DNA from: Solibacillus cecembensis
GTDB lineage: Bacteria; Bacillota; Bacilli; Bacillales_A; Planococcaceae
Direction: 5' to 3'
Length of the DNA stretch: 64,000 bases
NCBI RefSeq assembly: GCF_001439635.1
Contig: NZ_LMBZ01000002.1
Span: 129,891-193,890 of the forward strand
Numbering within the stretch: position 1 is the stretch's first letter; each line of letters opens with the position of its first letter. The notes beneath the pieces are model-generated. The model saw only the letters and a list, made by a program, of their open reading frames with translations, was not told the DNA's origin and ran no database searches. The translations under genes and the position numbers were made by a program. Shown here in pieces: positions 54,532 through 62,624 of this stretch.

Positions 54532-56715
54532 ATGACGAAGAAACGTAAGCAATATACTGCCGCAGCACTTACGACAATGACAGCAGTAGTGGTAGGGGCT
54601 ACAGGCGTAGTAGCTGAACAATCGATGTACTCAGATGTCAGCGATTCGCACAAATACTCTGAAGCAATTCAAGTACTAACAGCAGCAGGAATTGTAACAG
54701 GCTATGGTGATGGAACTTTCAAACCAGATGCTACGGTTACACGCGGACAAGCTGCAAAAATGATTGCAGGCGCACTAAAATTAGATACAACGAAAGTAAT
54801 AGATCCTAAATTTAGCGATATCGCACAATCGAATCACTATTACGGTGCAATTTCTGCATTAGTGGCGACAGGCTTTATCACAGGCTATGAGGATAACACA
54901 TTCCGCAGCTCGGAAGAAATTACACACGGTCAATTTGCTGCGATTTTAACAAATGTTTCAGCTATTTATCCAATTGATACGCAAATGGTTCTAAAAGCGG
55001 CAAATGTATCATTCAATCTAACAAGTGAATTAACACGTGGTGAATTAGCGAGCGTTTTAGCAACGGTTTTAGCAGGGGCTACAACACCTGAATTGCCAGA
55101 AACACCTGAAGCATCAGAAAACTTCAAGCTATCTGTTATGCATGTGAATGATACACATGCACGTGTTGAAAACTTCCCAAAACTGATGACGGCTGTTAAT
55201 GACTTCCGTGCGACATCATCGGAATCACTTTTACTCCATTCAGGCGATTCATTTACAGGAACATTGTATTTCTCTGAATTTAAAGGACAAGCAGATATTC
55301 AATTTTTCAATGAACTTGGCTTTGATGCAATGACACTCGGAAACCATGATTTCGATTTAGGGTCTTCACCTGAAGGACATCAGGCATTGGTTGATTTTGT
55401 GCAAGCAGCAAACTTCCCAGTCGTAACAGCAAATACTGATTTTTCAAAAGATCCAATTTTTGATGGATTATTCACGGATTTAATTTCTAGTGAACCTGAA
55501 AATGGTCAAATTTATGCAGGTATGGTAAAAGAAATCAACGGTGAAAAAGTTGGGATTTTCGGTTTAACGACTGAAGAAACAAAAGTGACTTCATCACCTA
55601 ATAAAGTAACGTTTGAAAATTATATTAAAGAGGCAGAAAAAGCGGTAAAAGCATTTGAAGGTATGGGCATTAATAAAATTATTGCGCTAACACATATCGG
55701 ATTTGACGATTCAGCTGATTATGATAATGATCAAATTTTAGCAAAAGCAGTACCGGGTATTGATGTGATCGTAGGTGCGCACTCACATACAAAAATAGAA
55801 GAACCATTTATCGTTGACACAAATACGGTAGGTGAAAAGAAAGATGCGACAATTATTGTTCAAGCAGGAGAGCAGGCGAACTACTTAGGCACATTAGATA
55901 TTGAATTTGATGAGCAAGGGGTTGTTGTCGCTCACGAAGGTCAATTAATTGATGTTGCAAAATTAGCAGCAAATCCAAAAGGTACTAAAATGCTCGCACA
56001 ATATAAAGAAAAAGTCGATGTATTTGCAAGCAATGAAATCGGTGTTACATTAACGGAGCCGCTTACAAACCCTCGTACAAATACTACTGCTGATACAGTA
56101 AGTGTTCGTAATAGTGAGACGGCTCTAGGGAATATTATTGCAGATGGTATGTTAGCAAAAGCCAAATCATTTACGGGTAAAAATGTTGTGATGGCATTAC
56201 AAAACGGTGGTGGGATTCGCGATGGGATTCCAGCTGGTAATGTAACATTAGGACAGGCGATAACAGTATTACCATTTACAAACACACTTGCAGTAATGGA
56301 CATTTCGGGCGCTGATTTACTTGAAGCGTTTGAGTTCTCTGTTCGTCAAGCACCAGAAGAAAATGGCGGCTTCCTGCATATTGCGGGTGCACAGCTTGTT
56401 TATGATTCATCAAAAGAAGCGGGCTCACGTGTTGTATCGTTAAAATACTATGACGAAAAAACAAAAGCATATGTTGATATTAAAGCAGACCAAACATATA
56501 CAGTCGCGGCAAATGCATTCACAGCAGGTGGTGGCGATGGATATAAAATGCTAAGAAAAGTATATGACGCAGGAAAAGTTCAAGATTTAGGTTTATCTGA
56601 CTGGGAAAACTTTGTAGAGCATTTATCTTCATTAAAAGAAGTAAAAACGACTACAGAAGGTCGTATTACGGACGTAGCTGCACCGGTTGAAGAAGCAAAA
56701 AAAGAAACAAAATAA
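54532..56715 (+). CDS. S-layer-anchored 5'-nucleotidase
   Basis: This 727-residue exported enzyme hydrolyses nucleotides at the cell surface. A signal peptide covers residues 1-29, ending VVAEQ. Three SLH domains follow (about 35-80 with VTGYGDGTFKPDATVTRGQ, 95-140, and a degenerate third at 150-190) and bind wall polymer. The metallophosphatase domain has VNDTHARVE, GNHDFD and GAHSHT metal ligands. The C-terminal nucleotidase domain has NGGGIRDGIPAG and FTAGGGDGY. The ATG at 54532 follows AAAAGGGG; a TTG 18 nt upstream is rejected. Confidence 0.93.
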   Translation: MTKKRKQYTAAALTTMTAVVVGATGVVAEQSMYSDVSDSHKYSEAIQVLTAAGIVTGYGDGTFKPDATVTRGQAAKMIAGALKLDTTKVIDPKFSDIAQSNHYYGAISALVATGFITGYEDNTFRSSEEITHGQFAAILTNVSAIYPIDTQMVLKAANVSFNLTSELTRGELASVLATVLAGATTPELPETPEASENFKLSVMHVNDTHARVENFPKLMTAVNDFRATSSESLLLHSGDSFTGTLYFSEFKGQADIQFFNELGFDAMTLGNHDFDLGSSPEGHQALVDFVQAANFPVVTANTDFSKDPIFDGLFTDLISSEPENGQIYAGMVKEINGEKVGIFGLTTEETKVTSSPNKVTFENYIKEAEKAVKAFEGMGINKIIALTHIGFDDSADYDNDQILAKAVPGIDVIVGAHSHTKIEEPFIVDTNTVGEKKDATIIVQAGEQANYLGTLDIEFDEQGVVVAHEGQLIDVAKLAANPKGTKMLAQYKEKVDVFASNEIGVTLTEPLTNPRTNTTADTVSVRNSETALGNIIADGMLAKAKSFTGKNVVMALQNGGGIRDGIPAGNVTLGQAITVLPFTNTLAVMDISGADLLEAFEFSVRQAPEENGGFLHIAGAQLVYDSSKEAGSRVVSLKYYDEKTKAYVDIKADQTYTVAANAFTAGGGDGYKMLRKVYDAGKVQDLGLSDWENFVEHLSSLKEVKTTTEGRITDVAAPVEEAKKETK

Positions 56716-56720
56716 TTTGG

Positions 56721-56758
56721 AAATCACCGAATGGATCAACCTGTTCGGTGATTTTTTT
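56721..56758 (+). terminator. Terminator after the nucleotidase gene
   Basis: AAATCACCGAA (56721-56731) and TTCGGTGATTT (56744-56754) form a perfect 11-bp stem followed by T-run. Confidence 0.92.
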
Positions 56759-56932
56759 TATCTTCATTCGAGTAGGTGTTCAAATACCCAATAAATGAAG
56801 ATACAGACCCTGGTCGATTTCACAGATTTTTTTAAAGGGATTGTTTTATGCAGACGTAATAAAAATCGAGATACAAGGGGAATTGAAAAAATTTTTTTCC
56901 GTATGAATTGTTATAATTTGAATAAAAATAGT

Positions 56933-56954
56933 TTTATTGTTATATAACAATAAA
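56933..56954. promoter_or_regulatory. Perfect 22-bp palindrome
   Basis: TTTATTGTTAT-ATAACAATAAA is perfectly symmetric with no spacer, 216 bp before the yhgE start. As DNA it looks like a repressor site; as RNA it would be a weak AU stem. Confidence 0.45.
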
Positions 56955-57113
56955 TAGGGAAGCAACAAGAGAAATCAGAAAAAATTACTATATAATATTC
57001 GATTAAAAATAGTAAGTATATATCTTTATGAACAAAATTCACATACATTGAAGGGAATAATTCCAATTTATTAGTATAAAAGTGTCATGACCTTGAATAT
57101 ATAGTATTAATAT

Positions 57114-57133
57114 ATGAGTGAGCGGCCATTCAT
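57114..57133. promoter_or_regulatory. TetR-type operator candidate upstream of yhgE
   Basis: ATGAGTGAGCGGCCATTCAT is an imperfect palindrome (7 of 10 half-site positions) of the TGAATGA/TCATTCA kind bound by many TetR repressors. It lies 37 bp before the start codon. In B. subtilis yhgE sits beside a TetR gene (yhgD); none is seen here. Confidence 0.5.
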
Positions 57134-57979
57134 TTATATATTAATAGAATGAGTATAGGGGGGTTTTATATGGGATTTTTTCAGTTGTTTGGAATCGAAC
57201 TTAAATCGCTCAAGAATCGAAAAGGACTACTCTTCACATTAATTGGCGTATTGCTTATTCCAATTGTTTATGTAGCCGTCTTATTATCTGCTACATGGGG
57301 ACCTTATGACCATTTAGACAATTTACCAGTAGCCTTTGTCAATAAAGACGAAGGAGGTGTTTCAAGCGGTCAGCCAATGAATGTCGGTAATGATTTAATG
57401 GAAACATTAAAAGAAAGTAAAACATTAGGTTGGCATTTTGTCACAGAAAAAGAGGCATTAAAAGGGTTGGAATCTCAAAAGTATTATATGGTCGTTGAAA
57501 TTCCAGAAGACTTTTCTCAAAAAGTGACTACCGTGCTCGATCCAAATCCGCAAGTACCTGAATTACGTTATATTCAAAATGAAGGCTTAAACTTTATGGC
57601 ATCCCAAGTAACGAATAGTGCGGTTGAAAAATTACGCGAACAACTTGGAGATAAAATTACGGCGACTTATGCACGTACTGTATTTTCTCAGTTTACGAAT
57701 ATTGAAACAGGCTTTTCTTCAGGTGCAGATGGCTCCAAGCAAATACATGATGGGACAACTCAATTAGCAGAAGGTACAAATACTTTATTAACTTCTCTTA
57801 CAGAAAAATCTGAAGACATTAATCAATTAGCAGCGGGTGCAAAATCGGCCGATGAAGGGGCGGGTGAACTTTTATCGGCAATTACGGGAGGCTCTGGTGA
57901 CATTACGAAATTGGCAGACGGTTCGAGCCAAGTCGCATCAGGGGCTGGAGCATTACAAGCAGGTTCAAAGGAAGTGCTT

Positions 57980-58450
57980 ACTGGATTAACAGGTTTAAAA
58001 GGTGGATCTAATCAAGTATTAACAGGCTTACAAACGGCAAAAGATGGATCGAGTCAGGTGCTCGATGGACTAACTTCATTAGAAGGTGGTTCAAATGAGG
58101 TATTAGGTGGTTTAACGCAAGTTCAATCGGGTTCAGGTGAGCTTTTAAACGGCTTAACATCGCTTGAAGGCGGATCTAATCAAGTGCTAGATGGTTTAAC
58201 AAGTTTAAATGGTGGGGCAGGTCAAGTACTCGACGGTTTGACGAGCTTACAAGGCGGGGCAGGTCAAGTGCTCGACGGTTTAACAAGTTTAGAAGGTGGT
58301 TCTAGCCAAGTTTTAACAGGGTTACATTCTGCAAATTCCGGTTCTAAGGAATTGGAAACGGGCCTTCATACGTTACAAACAGGTTCTAATCAAATTTATA
58401 ATGGACTATTAACATTACAACCGGGGTCACAAGATTTGTTAGCAGGATTA
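57980..58450 (+). repeat. First 14-residue (42-bp) tandem repeat array in yhgE
   Basis: About ten units follow the pattern GGSNQVLDGLTSLE, starting near residue 275. Units are diverged at DNA level except for three central ones (58150-58310), which are nearly identical and so likely recent duplications. Confidence 0.85.
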
Positions 58451-58794
58451 CAGCAACTTTCAAATGGCGCGAATGAATTATATACGGGTATTGCACTTGG
58501 AGATGGCACGCCTACAAATCCAGGGTTAGCAAATGGATTAGCGCAATTATCGGGCGTTCTTTCAAGTAAACAAGGCGATATTGATCAGCTTGTAGGTGGA
58601 GTAGCTTTATTAGACGGATTAATGGGGATTCCAGATTTAGCACCATATCATGCACATTTACAAGCGTTACGAGATGGCTTAGCTGATTTAGGTACTATTT
58701 ATCCTGTAGCCGTAGCTAGTGCTTCTGCTTTAAGCAATGGTGCAGATCAAATTGCACAAGGTTTGCCATCCTTAACGACGGGCTTATCAAACGC

Positions 58795-59300
58795 CATTAC
58801 TGGGCAAACGACAATTGTGAATGGCGTAAATGATTTAGTGACGGGCCAAGCACAGGCAGTAGGGGGGATTCATGCGCTTGTAGCGGGACAAACATCATTA
58901 TCATCCGGATTAGATCAATTAGTTGATGGGCAAAGAACGGCGGTCGCAGGAGTCGGACAATTAGTTGACTGACAAAAAACGGCGGTTGCAGGAGTCGGAC
59001 AATTAGTCGACGGACAAAAAACAGCGGTTTCAGGAGTCGGACAATTAGTTGACGGACAAAAAGCAGCGGTCGCAGGAGTCGGACAATTAGTCGATGGACA
59101 AACACAGGCGGTTACAGGGTTAGGTCAATTGGTTGATGGGCAAAAAACGGCAGTCGCAGGAGTCGGGCAATTAAAAGTTGGGCAAACACAGCTTGATTCT
59201 GGCTTAGCGCAACTTGTAGCAGGACAAACCTCAGCAGTTGCAGGGGTGGATCAACTCGTTGAAGGGCAATCAAAATTAGTGCAAGGTGCATCCACACTTG
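58795..59300 (+). repeat. Second 14-residue (42-bp) tandem repeat array in yhgE
   Basis: About eleven or twelve units follow the pattern GQKTAVAGVGQLVD. The five or six from 58927 to 59170 are almost identical at DNA level, and the premature TGA at 58970 is the first codon of one unit. Such arrays expand and contract by recombination and assemble poorly from short reads. Confidence 0.88.
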
Positions 59301-60237
59301 CAGGCGGTGCTTCGCAAGTTGCGGCCGGCAATCATTCCTTAACGAATTCCTGGACACAGCTCGGTACGGGGGTTTCCAGCTTAAAAGAAGGCTTGTCACA
59401 AATTAGCGATGGCAATCAAACCGTTGCAACAGGATGGGAAACGATGACTGAAGGTGTCACATCGTTAAATGATGGGGCTAATAAGCTACAAACAGGCAGC
59501 TCTGAACTCGCAACTGGACTAGAAGCGGGTGCACAGCAAGTCGCTTCCATCAAAATAACGGATGACAATATTGCAATGTTCTCATCACCTGTAACGCTTG
59601 CAGGTGAAAAAGTAAATAGCTATTCGTATTACCGAGATTCAACAGCACCTTACATTTTATCTTTAGCGCTATTTGTTGGGATGCTTATACTGTCATTCTT
59701 TGTCGATTTCAAAAAACCAGCTGAATTACCGAGTTCAGCAATTAGTTGGTTTGTAAGTAAATGGCTGCAGCTCGTATTATTTGCTACATTGCAAGCAGTT
59801 CTAGTAGCGGTATTTACATTGGTCGTTTTACAGTTAGATGTACAAAATGTATTGTTGTTTATTTTATTTGCCATTTTAGTAAGCATCACATTTATGTCGA
59901 TTGTATTTTTCCTTGTATCCGCAGCTGGCAATGTCGGTCGTTTTATCGGTCTTGTCGTGATCATTGCACAACTATCGATTACAGGGTCCAATTTACCAAT
60001 CCCAATGCTTCCTGAAAATTTACGTCAAATGAGCTCCCTTTTACCATTAACATATTCGAATGCAGGTTTTAAATCCGCTATTTCATTAGGAGATGGTTCG
60101 TTTTTAGCAACAAATAGTGGTGTACTTGTCATCTATTTAATTGCATCGTCTGTGCTTGCATTGATTGCATTTGTCATTAGCTATCGATCGTTAACGACGA
60201 AGCGCATATCCGATACGCAACCAACTTTATAAATAGC

Positions 60238-60274
60238 AAAAAGGCGAGCCCAAGTGTTGGACTCGCCTTTTACA
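60238..60274. terminator. Bidirectional terminator between yhgE and the DUF2653 gene
   Basis: AAAAGGCGAG-C-CCAA and TTGG-A-CTCGCCTTTT pair, flanked by A- and T-runs between convergent genes. Confidence 0.88.
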
Positions 60275-60277
60275 TAG

Positions 60278-60571
60278 TTAAAATTCGATATATGCGACCA
60301 TGCCTTCTTCATCGTGAATGTCCAGCGTAATGCGTGCTGACATCGAGTCACGACCAAGCTGCTCATCAATATAAAGACGGATAGCTGTAATAAAATTAAC
60401 TGAGTTGTACACATCTAATTGGCCATTGTAAAATGCTTCAGCAGAGTAGCCTGCCAAATCGTCATACATTAACTCAACTTCGATATCTTGTGGTGCCACG
60501 TTTTTAAACTTTGCGTGAAAGTGGCAAACTGAATTAATTAAATCTTGTTCTAATAGAGTTAGTTTTTCCAA
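60278..60571 (-). CDS. DUF2653 family protein (YxcD-like)
   Basis: The 97-residue soluble protein shows the DUF2653 pattern: an N-terminal helix LLEQDLINSVCHFHAKF, a middle EVELMYDDLAGYSAEAFYN and a C-terminal ARITLDIHDEEGMVAYIEF. Function is unknown. It overlaps the end of the upstream membrane-protein gene by 13 nt, so the two are one operon. Confidence 0.82.
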   Translation of the reverse strand: MEKLTLLEQDLINSVCHFHAKFKNVAPQDIEVELMYDDLAGYSAEAFYNGQLDVYNSVNFITAIRLYIDEQLGRDSMSARITLDIHDEEGMVAYIEF

Positions 60572-61008
60572 GATTGTGCAACCTCTTTTTCTTTTTTACG
60601 CTTAATTAATTGATAAATTTTCACTAGGAAGAATACAACTGCTCCGATAGCAAGCATATTGATCATGAATCCTAAAATCGAGCCAAGCATACCCATACCG
60701 CCAAATAGACTACCGAATAATAAACCAGCTAAACCACCAAGCATTAAGCCTTTCATTAAGCCGCCTGAAGATTTTTTCGCTGTATCTTGTTTCGTTGTTG
60801 TACCATTATTTTGTTTTGCTGTTGTTGGACTTGTTGCGTCATCCTTTTTTTGGATGTTAGAATTGTTATTTGAGTTATTAAAACCCTTTTTCCCTGATTT
60901 GTACGATTTAGCTTCTACTGTTTGTGCGTCGTTAGCAAATAATAATGTTGATCCGACACTTGAAAAGACAAGTGCAAATGCTAACATAACTGCTGATAAT
61001 TTCTTCAT
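60559..61008 (-). CDS. Exported membrane protein with Asn/Lys-rich linker and Gly-rich helix
   Basis: The 149-residue protein has a signal peptide at 1-33 (FSSVGSTLLFANDAQTVEA). A disordered Asn/Lys/Thr-rich linker follows at about 34-80, then a glycine-rich membrane segment (GLMLGGLAGLLFGSLFGG) and a second helix at about 112-133 with basic end. The plan resembles Tim44-like small membrane proteins of Bacillus that neighbour DUF2653 genes. Function is unknown. A GGGGG box precedes the start on the minus strand. Confidence 0.75.
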   Translation of the reverse strand: MKKLSAVMLAFALVFSSVGSTLLFANDAQTVEAKSYKSGKKGFNNSNNNSNIQKKDDATSPTTAKQNNGTTTKQDTAKKSSGGLMKGLMLGGLAGLLFGSLFGGMGMLGSILGFMINMLAIGAVVFFLVKIYQLIKRKKEKEVAQSWKN

Positions 61009-61241
61009 GTTGTTCCCCCAATTTGTCGATTCTTATACTTTTTTAGTATACCAAAAAGCGACAAGGATAGAAAATAATAAGCCTGAATAGGATTCATTTA
61101 GGGAAAAAAATTCATAAAAACCCCAAAAATTGATTGTGTATATTCGTCTGAAAATGTATGATAAATAATGAATTTAAACGCTATTCTGAAATTAAAGCGA
61201 AAGTTTATTAGAATAGTGTGCTTAAAATAGGAGGGACAAAA

Positions 61242-62225
61242 ATGGCTAAAATTCGTATTGGTATTGTAGGCTATGGTAATTTAGGGCGAGGTGTGGAAGC
61301 GGCTATTCGTCAAAATGAAGACATGGAATTGGTTGCTGTATTTTCACGACGCGACCCATCAACAGTGAAAATTAAAACAGAAAATGTCCCTGTTTACTTA
61401 GTAGAAGACGCAAAAAATTATAAAGATCAAATTGATGTCATGATTTTATGTGGTGGTTCAGCAACAGACTTACCAGAACAAGTGCCACATTTTGCACAAT
61501 GGTTCAATACAATCGATAGTTTTGACACACATGCTAAAATTCCAGAATTCTTTGATAGTGTAGATACGGTTGCTGAGCAAAATGGCACAGTATCCATTAT
61601 TTCAGTTGGCTGGGATCCAGGTTTATTTTCATTAAATCGTTTACTAGGTGAAGTGGTTTTACCAGTAGGCACGACATATACTTTCTGGGGAGATGGCTTG
61701 AGTCAAGGTCATTCCGATGCAGTCCGTCGAATCGAAGGGGTAAAAGGCGGGGTACAATATACATTGCCGATTAAAGAAGCAGTTGATCGCGTGCGTAGCG
61801 GGGAAAACCCAGAGTTATCGACACGTGAAAAGCATGCGCGTGAGTGTTTTGTTGTTGTAGAAGAAGGCGCAGATAAAGCAAAAATTGAAAAAGAAATTAT
61901 TGAAATGCCAAACTATTTTTCAGACTATGATACAACAGTCAACTTTATTTCTGAGGAAGAGTTGCAACAAAATCATGCGGGAATGCCACACGGCGGATTT
62001 GTCATTCGTTCAGGAGAGTCTGGCGAAGGGGATAAACAAATTATGGAGTTCTCATTAAAATTACAATCCAATCCAATGTTTACTTCAAGCGTACTTGTTG
62101 CCTATGCGCGCGCTGCACATAAATTACGTGCCAAAGGGGATAAGGGAGCGAAGACGGTGTTTGATATTCCGTACGGGCTACTTTCACCAAAAACACCAGC
62201 TGAATTACGTAAAGAATTACTATAA
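61242..62225 (+). CDS. ddh: meso-Diaminopimelate D-dehydrogenase
   Basis: This 327-residue NADPH-dependent enzyme aminates tetrahydrodipicolinate straight to meso-diaminopimelate, bypassing the acyl steps of lysine and wall precursor synthesis. The N-terminal Rossmann motif is GIVGYGNLGRG. The family segments VFSRRDP, CGGSATDLPEQVP, SVGWDPGLFSLNR and GLSQGHSDAVRRIEGV are all present. Length equals the family norm. The ATG at 61242 has GGAGGG 7 nt upstream; a TTG at 61218 is rejected. It is a single-gene unit. Confidence 0.97.
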   Translation: MAKIRIGIVGYGNLGRGVEAAIRQNEDMELVAVFSRRDPSTVKIKTENVPVYLVEDAKNYKDQIDVMILCGGSATDLPEQVPHFAQWFNTIDSFDTHAKIPEFFDSVDTVAEQNGTVSIISVGWDPGLFSLNRLLGEVVLPVGTTYTFWGDGLSQGHSDAVRRIEGVKGGVQYTLPIKEAVDRVRSGENPELSTREKHARECFVVVEEGADKAKIEKEIIEMPNYFSDYDTTVNFISEEELQQNHAGMPHGGFVIRSGESGEGDKQIMEFSLKLQSNPMFTSSVLVAYARAAHKLRAKGDKGAKTVFDIPYGLLSPKTPAELRKELL

Positions 62226-62238
62226 TCATTTTAAATAG

Positions 62239-62271
62239 AACGACATCGTGTCATGCGATGTCGTTTTTTTA
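62239..62271 (+). terminator. Terminator after ddh
   Basis: AACGACATCG (62239-62248) and CGATGTCGTT (62256-62265) are perfect, followed by T-run. Confidence 0.92.
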
Positions 62272-62360
62272 TCGTTTATCTTATATTAAAGTCTTTTCAA
62301 CTTTCGAATTCAAAAGTATGATAGAGAAGTGTATATAAGAATTAAGAAAGGATGATCCAT

Positions 62361-62624
62361 ATGCAAGATAAGCGTTTTAAAGTAGCCCACAAGGAAGCGC
62401 TGATCGGTGTTGGCCTTGTTGTCATAAATTTTGCGGTTTGGTTTGGGTTTGCCTATGGACTCGGCTCTGGGGACCCGCTTGAATATCGCTATGTGTTCGG
62501 TTTCCCTGCATGGTTTTTTTATAGCTGTATGGCAGGCACCGTTTTCATGATTGTATGTATTTGGCTAGCAATGAAACTGTTCTTCCAAGACATTTCACTT
62601 GAAGAGGAGGATGAACAGAAATGA
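62361..62624 (+). CDS. yhdT: YhdT family (DUF997) small membrane protein, PanF companion
   Basis: The 87-residue protein has two membrane helices (about 15-35 and 50-72) and an acidic tail. YhdT proteins are encoded directly before panF in many bacteria and probably assist the symporter. The ATG at 62361 is spaced correctly from AAAGGATGA; the ATG at 62352 overlaps that box. The stop overlaps the panF start by 4 nt. Confidence 0.88.
   Translation: MQDKRFKVAHKEALIGVGLVVINFAVWFGFAYGLGSGDPLEYRYVFGFPAWFFYSCMAGTVFMIVCIWLAMKLFFQDISLEEEDEQK

Larger units (their letters stand above)
56759..57169 (+). other. Long AT-rich intergenic region before yhgE
   Basis: About 410 bp hold no ORF with a credible start. 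Two dyads listed separately (56933-56954 and 57114-57133) suggest that this is an extended regulatory region for the YhgE-type gene. Confidence 0.6.
57170..60232 (+). pseudogene. yhgE: YhgE/Pip-family membrane protein interrupted by one in-frame TGA
   Basis: The full frame of 1020 codons reads an N-terminal membrane helix (about 18-40), the YhgE/Pip extracellular domain and two long arrays of 14-residue repeats. About five C-terminal membrane helices follow, related to ABC-2 permeases. Codon 601 (58970-58972) is TGA where sister repeats have GGA, a single G-to-T change. Downstream the same frame continues open to 60232. A product ending there would have 600 residues and lack the C-terminal membrane domain. 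GGGGGG precedes the ATG at 57170. YhgE/Pip proteins relate to phage receptors and type VII-linked export. Readthrough or assembly error are alternatives. Confidence 0.82.

Noticed and set aside
58970..58972. TGA as selenocysteine codon in yhgE
   Set aside because: Sister repeats carry GGA, there is no catalytic context and no SECIS-like hairpin expected here; a point mutation is simpler.
57980..59300. Regularly spaced repeats, possible CRISPR array
   Set aside because: The 42-bp period is continuous, in frame with coding sequence and has no unique spacers; it encodes 14-residue protein repeats.
58797..59399. Minus-strand ORFs opposite the repeat region
   Set aside because: They are open only because the repeat unit lacks stops on that strand; they have Leu/Val/Arg-only composition and no ribosome binding sites.
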